From: Merluccius polli
Taxonomy: Eukaryota; Chordata; Actinopteri; Gadiformes; Merlucciidae
DNA length: 64,000 nucleotides
Direction: 5' to 3'
Assembly: GCA_030340625.1 (NCBI GenBank)
Contig: JAOPHQ010002559.1
Span: 327,001 to 391,000, forward strand
A program made the translations under genes and the position numbers. Position 1 is the first letter of the stretch; every line of letters begins with the position of its first letter. Shown here piece after piece: positions 33,691-47,614 of this stretch. A model generated the notes under the pieces. That model searched no databases, was not told the origin of the DNA, and saw only the letters and a program-made list of their open reading frames with translations.

Positions 33691-35990
33691 GGGAAACTGG
33701 GAAGTGGCCCCTTTGGCTCTGTGTTTAGATGAACATCTGGAGGGGAACCTCACAGGGTTGTATCGTCCTGTGTAATCAGCGGGCGTGCACATATCAGTAC
33801 CTGCGTGCATGGCCCAATGTGTGTGTGTATATCCGGCCGAATAAGGGTCCTTTGAGTGTGTGTGTGTCTACATGTGTGGATATGGGTTTTATGGCTTTTT
33901 TGTCTCTCCATGTGTCTCTGTGGGGTCACATGACAAGTTTGCTGGCACGTTGACAATAGTGTGTGTGTGTGTATGTCTGCATGTTGTGTGCAAGTTTGTG
34001 TGTGTGACAGTGTGTGTGTGCGTGCATGTGTGTAACTGTGTGTGTGCTTTATCTCCCTGGGGACAGAGGTGGAGTAGTGTTGGGATATAAATGTGCACAG
34101 GATGGCTAAAAGTGAGATGTGCCTCAAATCATGTGAGACAGCCAGGGTTAAGAATGGACAATGTGACGCAGTCCAGGAAGAAAAATAGACATTTAAGTGC
34201 ACAACCTCCATGGCCCATGTTGATCTGCTTCCTACTCCACTCAGGACATCTTGTGCAACATCAATTAAAGAGACAACCCATCCAAGACCACCACCTGATT
34301 TAAGACAAGCAGATCACCAGGCAGGGCCAGTATAGCAGCTAGGCAATCCAAACAACCACGAGGGACTAAATGCAAGAGAAGATACTGTGACGCATGTAGT
34401 TAAAAAATTCAGTTCCACTTCAATGATATGCGTTTAACAATTCATTCTTTCACTTCACAAACACGTGAACATATGAACTGGTACTAGTTATCTAGACTGG
34501 TACTATAAATGCTACTAGTACTGATACATTGGCATGCTTGAGTGCAGTCAACAGAAAATATTCACTCCTAAGCTCCCACCTTCTCTCTGTCAAGCCAAAA
34601 AACATGAACAGGTGAATGCAATCACATATGACCACTACCATTACCGCCCAAGCCCCGGTGAACACGCCCAAAGTGACAATACAAGTGGGCAATACAAGAC
34701 CATAGAACATAGAAAATACAGGAGACTTACATATGTGGCTCCTACAGCCGGGGCAGGATTTTTATTAAATCCATTCAGTCCAGAGCGGGAGAGAACCCTT
34801 CAAAGGTATGCCTTTTAAAAACAAACGCTCTGTCCTCACCTATTCCACTATAATGTTTAGCCTCTGTTTTTATATATTATATTTATAAATCATCCATGTT
34901 TGGCTGAACTTGTATGAAGAATCCTCCACTAAGGAACTGTTAAGAGGCTGGAGAGAGGGGTTTCCCTGGCACCCAGGAAGACAGATGATCTGTCTGTCAT
35001 TAAGCCAAAACCAGCTTGGACACTTGAAAAGAGCAGCCTTACTGTGTGGCAGGAGGTCTAATTTGTGTCGGGTGCTGTAATATCTGAGCTAGCCATGGCC
35101 TGACGGTGCCGAGGACAAAATTGTGCAATGTGACAATAATGGCCGGTGAGGCTTCCTAACCAGATTGCTGCATCCATTACCAGCCAAGTGTATGCTACAA
35201 TTGGACATGGTTCAGACAATTGTATTACACTACTGGAAGCAAATCAGGGTTGCAATGCCCTGTGTGTAATATAGGGAGAAGGATGTTGAAGAAGAGGAAA
35301 AAACTGACTTGTTGTACACTGCAAAAAAAGTCTGTAAATATAGGGCCCAATGTACCTTGTTAATATGAAGGAATTTTCTGTACTGATTTTTCACAGGTGT
35401 TTTACCCTCATTTTGAATTATGCATTGCATTGAGAGCAAGAACCCCCTCTAGGCGTAAAAGTTGCAAGAGGCAGACGCCATCACATACGTTGGTCATTAA
35501 ACTCGGCCAAAGTTTCATTCGGATTTTGCAGTTGGAGAAACCTCTCTCACACTTCTGTGGTAAAAATCAATAATTATTTTTTTATTTACTAAAATGATTT
35601 ATGTTTAGGACTTAGCTCAGTATCATTTTAGTTGGAAAGAGTTCAGCTTTTATTAACCTGGCGTCTACCATTACCAGATATGCCAGGAATATTTTCCCAG
35701 ACTCATTTTGGGACTAGAATTGTGTTAACTTAAAATAATGTACATTTTATTACTTATATTTTAGACTGTAGTGGACGTCAGGTAGAGTTAGGCTAATGCT
35801 AGCCCCAGTTTTAGCCTCAGGCGGCCCACCCAGTGCTAACATTAACCCTCCGTTTTCCCACCAGGGTTGCAAAAGTTGGGCCTGGTAGTTAACCAGCTAA
35901 CGCCAGTTAGCGAGATAACGGGCTGACCTGAAGCACTGCAGATCACACAGACATGTTAACAATGTTTTTTTTTATGTGGCCATAAAGATT
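28666..35990. other. long stretch without recognised genes
   Basis: About 7.3 kb with only short, stop-limited frames and no motif that I recognise. It holds simple repeats ((CT)n near 33660-33690, GT-rich sequence at about 33960-34060) and an 18-bp inverted repeat at 32431-32523. It is less repeat-like than its flanks and could carry regulatory DNA, but I see nothing that shows this. Confidence 0.5.
32431..32523. repeat. 18-bp inverted repeat
   Basis: 32431-32448 (TTCCAAGCCACCATCTTG) is the exact complement of 32506-32523; the loop is 57 nt. Possibly the ends of a very short element. Confidence 0.6.
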
Positions 35991-35998
35991 GTGGAAGA

Positions 35999-38480
35999 AT
36001 GTTTTCCTCATTCAACTGCTTTGCTGTTCATATGTCACAAACACTCCCAGACACAAGGACCAGACAAACTTGGAACCGGAGTGTGTCTGTACAGTTGAAA
36101 TGTTCATTGAATTTTTGCAGCAGAGAATATGCAGATGTTAAAGGGCTTGTGTCTCACTTAAATGGCCACATACAAGAGGGTCTGACTGTAACTTGTCCCT
36201 TTGATGAATGTTCTAAGACGAACGAGATGAATGTTCTTTTTTAATGTAAAGACATCCTTTTCATCTCATATTGCCACCTGATAGCACCTGTTCATCTATG
36301 CGAAGTTGCAGAACAGTCTTTTCCAGATAAGGGAGCTCATGTTGCAGAGAATGTACCTGAAGGAATTGATGTGATTGATGCAGACCAAAGAATGTTGGGA
36401 ATGATAAAGTGCAAGACGCCTACACAGAGAAACTAGCTCTGTTTTACTCGGGTTTGCAGGCAAAGTATTTAGTCCCAGCCTCCACAATTACAGAGATAGC
36501 AAATGAAATGAAAACTCTTCAGGATATTCAGCAGGAGTATACAATGGATATGCTATCTCGAGAACTTGAACAGTATGGTGTTCCAACAGAGACATTAACA
36601 TTTCTTGGAAAGAGTGCATACGAGCAGAGCCCTATGCACAAGGCCTTACATGCAAATGGTCCTTTTACTACGCACCATTGAAGGCTGCAATATTACAAGA
36701 CGCACTAGTACAGCCTGTTGAAGTCACACTTGCGTACAATGATAGAGGGCAGAAGAGGTACTATCATTACATTCCAGTACTGGAAAGCCTCAGAGCAATG
36801 CTAAAAGAGGGAAGTGCAGCTCAACAGAGTTTTAACCCTCTTCTTGTTGAAGATGGTACACTCTGTGATTTCACTGATGGGCATGTCATTAGATCTAATG
36901 CCATATTTGCCTCAGACCCAGATTCTTTAAAGGTGATGTTTTGTCAAGACGCTTTTGAGGTGGCTAATCCTCTTAAATCTCCCAAAGAAAAGCACCCAGT
37001 TTTAGCTGTCTACTAAGATGTTTTAACTGTCCACACCACTGATCAACTGTTGAACAAATAGAGTTGGTACTGCTCTCTATAGAGAAAGACTGTAAATACT
37101 TTTGAGTGGATAAAGTTTCAGTGAGCTTGTGTCAGACTTGTGTGAGCTGGAGGTAAAGGGCATATCTCTTGAGGGTAAGCTATATACAGGTACTGTCACA
37201 CGCATAATGAGAGATAACCTGGGCTCCCACATGATTGATGGCTTTACAGAGAATTTTGGCTCCGCTGAGTATTTCTGTAGATACTGTCGAGTCACAAAAG
37301 ATGTATTTCGGTCTAACCCTCTCACAGTTGTCACTCATAGAGATTTGGCTGGTTATAATGAGTCTGTGCAGTTTTTGGAGAGTCACTCTGAAGTGACCAT
37401 GCATCAGGGGATTAAACGCAACAGTGGTTTCAACAAACTGTACTTGTGTCTAATTTCCAAGTGTGTCAGGCTGGACTGCCGCCCTGTCTAGCACATGACC
37501 TGTTGAGGGTGTTGTTGACTATGATGTAGCAATTTGTTTGCTGTTCTTAATTAAAACGAAAAAGTGGTTCAGTTACGAGTCACTAAATTACAGACTCAAA
37601 TCATTTCCTGGTGAAAGCAGCAACAAGCTAAATGCTATTCCCAACAAGGAAGCAACGCTTGGAGGCCATGCATCCCAAAACAGGTGGCTATTGAGGTTCT
37701 TGCCTATTTTAGTGAATGACAAAATTGAAGATGCTGAAAATGCTGTATGGCAGCTGGTACTTCTTCTGAGGGAGTTAGTTGAATTTGTCTGCGCACCTAG
37801 CCTTTCAGAGTCTCAGATTGCTTACATGAAGGTACTGATCAAAGAGTATGTGAAAATGAGGCAAGAATGCTTCACTATGCTGACTTGAGTTTACAGTTTG
37901 GTCCACGGATACATACTTGGACCATGCGCTTTGAATGTAAGCATAGATATTTCAAAAGATGTATCAGGTCAAGTAAAAACTTCAGAAATGTGACTAAGTC
38001 ACTTGCTGATAGACATCAGTTGTTTCAGGCTTATCAGAGTCACAGCAGTGTATTTAGCCGACAGGTTCAGGTTTCAGACTCCACTAGCTTTTATCCAGAG
38101 CTCTATGATGGTGGCATAAGGGCAGCAGTTGCAGACTTTGGACTTACCTCATGTAACTCAGTGGTCACATAAAGTCCAAGTTAGAGGCACTTCATATGCA
38201 AATGGTATGCTTGTCTTACTGAGATATACCAAAAGACAACTACAGTTAGGGCAAATAGTGAGCATTGTTATCACAAGTGAAACAACTGTCCTACTTTTGC
38301 TGCTGGGGAAAACTGCCAGCTGTGTGCCTGAGCTTGGAGTCTATGAAATCAATAAAAATAGTTCTGATAAGCTAATTTGCAAAAATCTTGACAAGCTTAA
38401 TGATTATGCTCCACTTTCTTTTTACTACAGAGGTGCAAGGTTACTCATCGCACTTAAGCATATGCCACTATGGAGCTTGT
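35999..38480 (+). pseudogene. decayed multicopy fish gene, C2H2 and WTMRFE-KH family
   Basis: A plus-strand coding relic spread over several frames. At 36090-36240 is a C2H2-like block (CSLNFCSREYADVKGLVSHL and HI, then CPFDECSK). At 36410-36680 is a helical region (YSGLQAKYLVPASTI). At 36680-37016 comes YHYIPVLESLRAML and MFCQDAFEVANPL. At 37130-37400 is DNLGSHMIDGFTENFGSAEYFCRYCR. At 37590-37860 is GGHASQNRWLLRFLPILV, and at 37870-38160 FGPRIHTWTMRFECKHRYFK. I know this order of blocks from large uncharacterised proteins present in many copies in fish genomes, which suggests a mobile origin; a KDZ-type transposase relation is a guess. At least five frame breaks make this copy dead. Confidence 0.65.
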
Positions 38481-38660
38481 GAAAGAATTAGTTCTTAAAG
38501 CTATGCCATCGCTCAATAATGACCTGATGGACTCACTCATGGCTAGACTGGAGGTGATTGGAGTAAACAGTGGAGATGACCTTAACTTTGTCAAGACAGA
38601 ACGTTGATGGAATTCTGCCACCCATTCAGTATAGAAGACTAATTCCAGCTTTCAGTGCAG
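38471..38660 (+). pseudogene. SAM-like exon remnant linked to the preceding family
   Basis: Translation from 38471 gives MELVKELVLKAMPSLNNDLM and DSLMARLEVIGVNSGDDL, a small helical SAM-like pattern. One frame break follows near 38605, then ILPPIQYRRLIPAFSA up to a good donor GCAG|GTAACT at 38660/38661. In my recollection such a segment accompanies this family in other fish loci. It is too short and broken to be functional here. Confidence 0.45.
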
Positions 38661-39709
38661 GTAACTTTTTAGATTTCTAACCCTAACCCTTCTGCACTGT
38701 ACTGTTTGTTGTGTTGACTGCATGCCCCTAGTAAGCCTTGTATTTTGTCTTTGATCCCTTCACCCCTGTTTGCCCCTTGCCTGGTCCTAGTTTTCCTCCC
38801 GGGTCCCCCCCCCCCCCGAGCCCTATTGAAAATGTTCTTTGATTATTTAACATTAGATATTGTGTCAAATAAGATATTCACTTTTTCTACATCAGCCACT
38901 TGTCCCATTTACTCTGGACCTTTACCTGTTTTGGGGATCCCTCACTCTAACATGTGATGGTGGCGTCGTCAGGCATCCATTAATAGTTACTATGGTAATG
39001 ACTTATTATGCACATATTACATGGTTATAACAAGGCAATACGTTACCATCACTTATTTCCATTTAGGCCACATTTGTCATTCGACAGTTGTCGAATGACG
39101 ACTGTCGAATCTATCTATTTTTTAAAAAGAGGTTGATAGTAGTTTTTTGTGTTATTTGGCCCAGTTTTGATATTATCCTACATGTTAACATTTATGTGGC
39201 ACATGGTGGTGATAAACAGTGGTAATGTCACCTGGAGTGACAGTCAGTGGAGGACCCCTCTTCTGTAGCAGCAAAAACTTACTCCACCACTGACTAATAC
39301 TTTCCAAAGAAGACTAGTGCCTTTTAATTAGGTTGCACTTTCCTCTAATCAATGACATTATGACAGCAGAGGATGACAGCTAAAGGCTGACAATGAACAG
39401 TTAAGGGCCCAGGTAACAGCTCAAGTGAGTGAAAGAGAGATAATGCAGGTAATTGTCACTTCAACACTGACTTTTGAATGTGTGGTACTACACTATATAA
39501 TTTCTCACCAGTCATAAGCCGTGTAATAACTATGGAGAGAGATTTGTCTCATGGTTTATACTAAAAGGAGTCAATATGTCTTGTTAAACATAACTTTTGT
39601 CTTGTAAATGGCTATTTGAATGAATGTGCAATGATTTGTATAATTGCATACATATTTATGAATCAAAGTTTTCTTCCTATGTCCATATGACCAACCAGGA
39701 TCAATGGTG

Positions 39710-39839
39710 TCCTATGGTGTTCCTGATAGTGAGGAACATGGATGACCGTGGCAAAGTATACAAGATACGTCCCAGTGATGGGACAGGAGGGGAGAGAAAT
39801 GTCCACAGAAGTGAGCTGCAGGTGCTTCCAACTACTTAA
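39710..39839 (+). pseudogene. retrotransposon integrase C-terminal remnant
   Basis: The end of a short frame reads RGKVYKIRPSDGTGGERNVH followed by RSELQVLP, similar to the VY-RP...RVLHRN end of fish Ty3/gypsy or BEL integrases. No catalytic part or LTR was found, and the sequence 5' of it does not align to integrase. Confidence 0.4.
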
Positions 39840-40737
39840 ACTGAAAAGAGCCCGCCAACAGTAAGACAACCTGCTGCTAAGCAAAAGCCCCTTGAGCCTC
39901 ACTCTCATCAGATCAGAGCGAAAGAGAGGCTAGAAGTCTCAGCCATTGCCCTCATGTTCAAATACTTTTCCCCCGGTCCATGCCACCAGTGCAGGCCCCC
40001 CCTAGTACACATTCCACCCGTTTCTGACCCTTTCCCGACTGCCAAGCACATAGCCATGGAAGTAGGCAGCCCACTATCCAGCAGCAGGGAAACCCAGTTG
40101 AGACAATCGGTGCTGCTCTGCTCCACTAGAACCACAGCTGGTCATCACCCGACACTGTATTTTAATCTAGTGCCATTTTATTCATTAAATTATGTATTTA
40201 AATAGAATGCATTTGTATACTCCACTACAGGAAGCTTGGGACTTTCGTTTGGTCCTGTTTGAGTGTTGGTTCTGTTTGAGATCCTGGGCAGCTGTAAAAC
40301 ATAGGTATTGGCTACAAATGTGTTAACATTTATTATAATTACATGTAATTTATTTGTTTATAATTAGGCGAAACTGCTAATTTCTAAATCTCTGAGGCCC
40401 GGTACTGGTCTGCGGCCTGGTGGTTGAGGACCACTGGACTGGCCTAGAAGAGTGAATGTCCCTTCCTGACTCCATCCTGTCCACATTGCTGAAAATACTG
40501 AGGTTGTGGTCTTTCAAAACTGTTTTTTATTTCTATTTTAATTTTCTAATAGTTGTGGTAAGGATTAGAAGTTATGAAACTGGGGAAATGGCTGTAAATA
40601 GTCAGGTTTCTTTACTAAAATGAATAAATAAATGTCTACAAACTTCTCCAGAAGATAGCAGTACTGGAGACGAAATTCTGCGACTCGAAGTCAACGTGGA
40701 GGTAAATGGTCAATATGGGAATGAAACCACTCTACCG

Positions 40738-41625
40738 ATGACCCAAATCAGTGGAAAGGAGCAGGCTAACAGACAAGTGCTTTGTGCAAAGCCAAAGCAT
40801 AATTCATGGAAAGATAAATCGCCTCCCTCAGATATGGGAAGACGGTTAACAGGCACAACCCAGCACCTGGAGACTCGTGATGATACTGAGTGGCCTGCAC
40901 TGCCGTCACACAGGAGGGTCTCTTCAACCCCAGTACCAAGGAGAAAACAGCCGTGGAATGTGGCTAAAACAAAAAGTAAGAGCAAACCGACCAAAGACAC
41001 AGGGATTCTACTGGAGAACAGATTTGCTCCACTTTTACAAGACCCTGACTCCCAAAAAGAAAGGTCATCTTCCAGCACCGGAGAAAGGTATGAGGCTAAA
41101 TCATATACTAAAAGGCTGCAGAAAGAGCTAACCACTGGGCCGCAAACGCTGATAGTGGGTGACGGAGCTGTGAATAAGACCAAACACTTTTTCAGCAAAA
41201 ACCCCAAAGTACTTTGTTTTACCAATGATATGGTGTCCGATATCTCAGAGAAAATTCTGGAAATCACTGCTGAGCATCCGACAGTGAAATCTCTCGTCAT
41301 TCACACAGGAGCACTTGATGTTGTCAAGCAACAATCAGAAGTTCGATGTCTGAATACTGAGGTGTTTATCAGTGGACCTCTACCAACAGTTCGGCGAGGA
41401 GACGAGAGATTCAGCAGGCTGTTGATTCTAAACAGATGGCTCAAAGATACGTGTGCTGCTCAATCAGTAAACTTTATTGACAATTTCAACATTTTTTGGG
41501 AACGCAGACACCTCTTTGAGGCAGATGGATTTTGCCTTAACAAGTCAGGAGTACAGCTGTTAAGCTACAACATTTTTGATTTTTTGCGTCAGTCACCAGC
41601 ATCCCCTGCCAAGGACAAGAGGTGA
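40738..41625 (+). CDS. LINE ORF1, SGNH/esterase-type, start unresolved
   Basis: The open frame runs from before 40696 to 41625 (309 residues from 40696, a GTG; the first ATG is 40738). The N-terminal half is basic and Ser/Pro-rich. The C-terminal half matches the SGNH-hydrolase-like domain found in ORF1 of L2/CR1 LINEs: TLIVGDGAVN (block I, residue about 155), LVIHTGALDV (block III), VFISGPLPT and EADGFCLNKSG (block V). The nucleophile position in block I is Gly (GDG) instead of the usual Ser of GDS, and block III has ALD for the usual ND pattern, so hydrolase activity is doubtful. The frame is open but belongs to a dead element. Confidence 0.7.
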   Translation: MTQISGKEQANRQVLCAKPKHNSWKDKSPPSDMGRRLTGTTQHLETRDDTEWPALPSHRRVSSTPVPRRKQPWNVAKTKSKSKPTKDTGILLENRFAPLLQDPDSQKERSSSSTGERYEAKSYTKRLQKELTTGPQTLIVGDGAVNKTKHFFSKNPKVLCFTNDMVSDISEKILEITAEHPTVKSLVIHTGALDVVKQQSEVRCLNTEVFISGPLPTVRRGDERFSRLLILNRWLKDTCAAQSVNFIDNFNIFWERRHLFEADGFCLNKSGVQLLSYNIFDFLRQSPASPAKDKR

Positions 41626-41740
41626 GACAATACAAAACAACAGATAAGACAGCCTTCTGGAGAAAAATTGCTACCGCCTGAGATAAGGATTGACCATGAA
41701 GGACAGCACACCGAGAGAGGCTTTAACGTCATCATCCTTA

Positions 41741-41905
41741 CCCCAACATGAGGAGTTACCCCCAGCCCCAACAGCCCAACATGAGGAGTCTCCCCCAGCC
41801 CCAACAACCCAACATGAGGAGTCTCCCCCAGCCCCAACAACCCAACAGGAGGAGTCTCCCCCAGCCCCAACAGCCCAACAAGTGCAGTCTCCCCCAGCCC
41901 CACCA
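41741..41905 (+). repeat. 33-bp coding minisatellite in the LINE linker
   Basis: Five near-identical 33-bp units (CAACATGAGGAGTCTCCCCC...) encode repeated PPAPTTQHEES-type peptides in the frame 41690-42181. Confidence 0.9.
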
Positions 41906-42184
41906 GGAGACTCCCAACTTTCACCCACCGGGACCCCATCCAGCCTTTCATTCTCTCCACGCAGTCCGGATTCCCCATTCCCCCATTTTCTGGATTTCAC
42001 CGACAGGATGAATGACCTTTTCAATGTTGGAATCCAACTCACACCACATCCAAATCCCATTTATTCTCCCCTAAATCCCCCTCCTCGTCCAGCCCCTCCC
42101 ATTCCACCACGCTGGAAAACACCAAACGTCACAGAGCCCCCCCCACCTCCTCTGACTCAGATAATCTGTGGGTCGGACTGATAT

Positions 42185-44896
42185 GTGCCGGGTCCAGGCT
42201 GCAATACTGATACCAATAATGTTCTCCTCCAGGAAAAGTCAGGGCCCTTTGGAGTTCAGATAGCCTTCTCAATCCCTGTGATGACAGGTAACAGAAGAAT
42301 GGTTAAACTGGTGAGAAATAAAAAGGGTAAATCTGCCAATTTATTAAGTATAGCATGTCAACCTCGAAATATACCAGTGTCTCCTGCTATCTCCACAAGA
42401 TTAGCTCTACTCAATATCAGATCACTAGTCAACAAATCACTGTTAGTTAATGACATCATTATGACCTATGATCTAGATTTTTTACTTCTTAGTGAAACAT
42501 GGCTGACTGAATGTAGCTGTTGTGCTATTCTCAATGAGGCAGCACCAACACATTTCAGTTTTATGAACAAGTGTTGAACTGGTAAGAAAGGCGGGGGAGT
42601 TGCTGCCATCTTTAAATCTGTATTTCAGTGCAAGGAAATTACGTTAGGTGATTTTAGCTCTTTTGAATATCTGTTTTTTACTAAAAGGTGATCCAAAAGT
42701 TATTTTTTTTAAATCATTTATAGACCTCCAAGATACTCAGGAAAATTCATTGATGAGTTTGCTGAACTGCTGTCAGTTATCTGCACTGATTACAACTTTT
42801 TTATCATAACAGGGGATTTTAACATTCACGTAGACAATAACATGGACAGTACTGCCAAAGAACTCTCTGCTCTACTTGACACTTTTGGCCTCTTGCAACA
42901 TGTGAAAGGGCCCACACACACTCAAGGCCACGCTCTGGATCTGGTTATCTCTAAAGGTGTTAACATTTCTTCTGTTGATGTTAAGGACTTGGCTCTTTCT
43001 GATCATTTCTGTGTGTTCTTTGACTTACAGATCATTCCAAATGTTCAGTTAACCTCTGTGTCTGTTAAGAGAAGGTACATAAATGAGAATACCAGTGCAA
43101 CGTTTATGGAGGCTATAGCTATGTCACCAACTGTGAATGCAGAGTCAGTTGATGAACTCCTAGATAAATTTAACTGGAAAATCTCAAATGCCATGGATGC
43201 TGTTCCACCTATTAAAACTAAGACGACCTTGATCAGAAAGAAAACACCATGGACTATGATGGTAAAGGCTTTAAAACAGAATGCAGGAAAGTAGAGTGTA
43301 AGTGGAGAAAAACTAAACTTCAAATTCACCATGACCGCTACAAAATAAGTCTTTGTAATTTTAACTATGAGTTAGTCAAGGCTAGACAGCGACACTTTTC
43401 TGAAATTATTAATAAGAACATCAACAACACTCGCACTCTATTTGCTATGGTTGATAAGCTGACAAACCCCCCCTAAACAGATAGCTCCAGAACTCCTTTC
43501 CACAGCAAAATGCAATGAATTTGCTTGCTTTTTCAGTGAAAAAAATCCAGTCCATAAGGTTAAATATTAACACAAATCAACAAAACAATAAAATAACGCA
43601 ATCCCTAAGACCTCCCAGGAATAACTCAACTGCGATGTCAGAATTTAATACAGTTGACCAAAAAACCATAGAGGAAACAGTTCAGCATCTAAAACCATCA
43701 ACATGCTGTCTTGACACAATGCCATCAGACTTTTTAAAAACTATTGTGAACTCTGTCCAAATAGATTTGCGACAAATACTAAATAGCTCACTTCAATCGG
43801 GCACGTTTCCTAAATCCCTAAAAGTAGCTGCCATTAAGCCACTCTTAAAAAAGAGAACGCTGGATGCTTCCACGTTAACCAACTACATACCTATCTCAAA
43901 TCTTCCTTTTATACCAAAGATCATTGAGAAAGTGGTTTTTAATCAACTCAGCAATTTCTTGAATTCCAGTGGCCTTTTTGACAAATTTCAATCAGGTTTC
44001 CGACCTCATCACAGTACAGAAACAGCTCTTATTAGAGTGTTAAATGATATTAGGTTAAACACTGACTCAGGCAAGGTGTCAGTACTGGTCCTGTTGGATC
44101 TCAGTGCTGCATTTGACACTGTGGATCACAGTATATTGTTGAACAGGTTGGAAACTTGGGCAGGACTCAGCGGAACAGTCCTAGAATGGTTCAGGTCCTA
44201 CTTGGAGGAGCGGAGTTATTTTGTGACCATTGGAAGTTATGAATCCAATCGAATGGCTATGACATGTGGAGTTCCTCAGGGGTCAGTTCTTGGACCCCTT
44301 CTGTTCAGTCTATATATGCTGCCTTTGGGTCAAGTTCTGCAGAACTCTAATGTAGACTATCACAGTTATGCAGATGACACGCAGATATACATAGCACTGT
44401 CCTCAGATGACTACAGTCCAATACAGTCATTGTGTCACTGTTTAGAGCAAGTAACAAATTGGATGAATCAAAATTTCCTTCAATTAAATCAGGACAAAAC
44501 TGAGGTTTTATCCTGATTGATTAAACGTTTTTGGCAATAAAGAGAAGAGGATTGCCGTCAGTAAACATCTCGAGTCACTCTCTCTAAAAACTAGGGACCA
44601 AGTCAGAAACCTTGGCGTGCTGATACTCAGATTTGACCTTCAGCAGTCATATCAAATCCATCACCAAAACAGCCTTCTATCAGCTTAAGAACATATCCAG
44701 AGTGAAGGGTTTGTCTCAAACAGACCAGGAGAAGTTGATTCATGCTTTCATCTCCAGTAGACTCGACTACTGTAACGGTCTTCTGACTGGACTCCCACAA
44801 AAAAGCATTAAACAGCTGCAGCTCATTCAGAATGCTGCAGCTCGAGTTTTAACCAGAACAAAGAACAAAGGTTGTTCAAAGCACTTTAAATTGTAA
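42185..44896 (+). pseudogene. LINE ORF2 (endonuclease-RT), multiply broken
   Basis: Pieces lie in different frames. At 42185-42577 is the endonuclease start with ALLNIRSLVNKSLLVNDIIM and LLLSETWLTE. At 42800-43294 come GDFNIHVD, HALDLVIS and LSDHFCVFFD. At 43249-43476 is the linker ECRKVECKWRKTKLQIHH. At 43515-44516 is the RT with NYIPISNLPFIPKIIEK, HHSTETALIRVLNDI, LLDLSAAFDTVDH, GVPQGSVLGPLLFSLYMLPL and YADDTQIY. At 44633-44896 comes the C-terminal part with SRLDYCNGLLTGLP. The upstream Pro-rich frame (41690-42181) joins 42185 in frame through one TGA. At least four disablements are visible. Confidence 0.85.
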
Positions 44897-45115
44897 TCTT
44901 TCATTTGCACTATGTCCTTTTAAATCATTATTTTATGCTGCTCTATTATAGTATTGTATTTCTTTCTCTTTCTATTCTTCTGTAGTTGTTTTTATTTTTT
45001 AATTTTTATTTCAATTCTTACTAAATGTTAAATGTTTGTTTTATGTAAAGCGCATTGAGTTGCCATTGTGTATGAAATGTGCTATATAAATAAAGCTGCC
45101 TTGCCTTGCCTTGCA

Positions 45116-46232
<1,117 letters not shown>

Positions 46233-46779
46233 TACAGACACCAAAACTACATTACGTACAAAAAAACTTGATTTCAAAATATACAGATATTATTTACAGT
46301 TCAAAATACACCCTGTGTATATATATTTATACACAATAAATAGGCGCCTAAATAGGCTATAGCTATTTTTTAGTTGCATGAACATTTTCCACAGTGAAAA
46401 ATAAACGACTTTTACGAGACTAATCTAGTAATTTGACTGCTTTGAACTACATGACATGGACAACACAAAGAGACCCCGGAGTCATAGCACTAACATGGCT
46501 CAACTATAAGTAACTATTGTTAATCAACATCAGCTTAAAATGGTTGATTGGGTAAGAATGGCAAGAAGGGTACACCACGGCCTACACCACAACGATTGCC
46601 TCATTATGTTTGAATGTTTCTCAAAAACCTGAGTGCTTTCATGACAGTGTTAGTTGTTCTCCATTATTTATCCAACAATGAGTGCATCCTTTCGTATGAC
46701 AATGGTGGGCTGCCGTTTTAATTGAACAATGACTCATGGTGCCATAAGGCCTACTCAGTGGTCCAACCAAGCTGTATTG

Positions 46780-47050
46780 TAGGGCAGGGCTCATCTCCCG
46801 ATTTGATACGATCACGACTTGGGTGCCAATTCGATATGTATTGTGATTGAGTATTACGAGTTGATATTACGATTGATTGCGATTTTTGTTTACTTTTACT
46901 AGACAAGCAACAATAAAGCAACAATAGACCATGGGTAAAAGTTGAATCATACAATTCCAGAGACTGTTTATCATGAGGCATATTTCCAAAAACAATGCAC
47001 ATCACGTGTCACGTTCACTTAAGTGAATCAATTTTTTCCCCATCCCTACT
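46780..47050. repeat. hAT-like fragment
   Basis: Starts near GGGCTCATCTCCCGATTTGATACG and ends near TTCCCCATCCCTAC, with TTGATATTACGATTG internal repeats as in fish hAT derivatives. No duplication identified. Confidence 0.3.
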
Positions 47051-47467
47051 GTATATATGCAAATGTTTCTCATGTCATATTTTTCCTTGGAGTACAGGAA
47101 TCACATAGATGGAAAGATGTTGCTAGATTGACTGCTACCACGTTTAGTTTAACAAACCAAAACTATTTAAACATCTGGCAAGCCACCCCATGTGCTTACT
47201 TTCATGTGCTTTCTCCAATGTGCTTGCTTTAATTAGTGTGTGACATTCAATATGTGTATCATACACCTTGTGTTGGGATGTGTGTGCCTCTTTTTCACCA
47301 AACTTAATTTCCTTGCATGAGCTATAACTCCCAAGATACCTATGTAATTAAAGTGCTCAGGTGAAGAGAAGACTTGTCCACGAAAAATCACTACATGAAC
47401 AACAACTGTACATAACATACGAAATAAAGTGTAAAAGGACACCTGCTCATTGTGAGGCACCAACCGT

Positions 47468-47614
<147 letters not shown>

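Larger units (their letters stand above)
40600..45115 (+). mobile_element. degraded L2-type (Maui-like) LINE
   Basis: Esterase-type ORF1, a Pro-rich linker, endonuclease and RT in order, then a 3' end 'gtgctatataaataaagctgcc' with TTGCC repeats ending near 45115, the usual fish L2 tail. ORF2 needs several frame changes, so the copy is inactive. The 5' boundary is uncertain. Confidence 0.85.
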
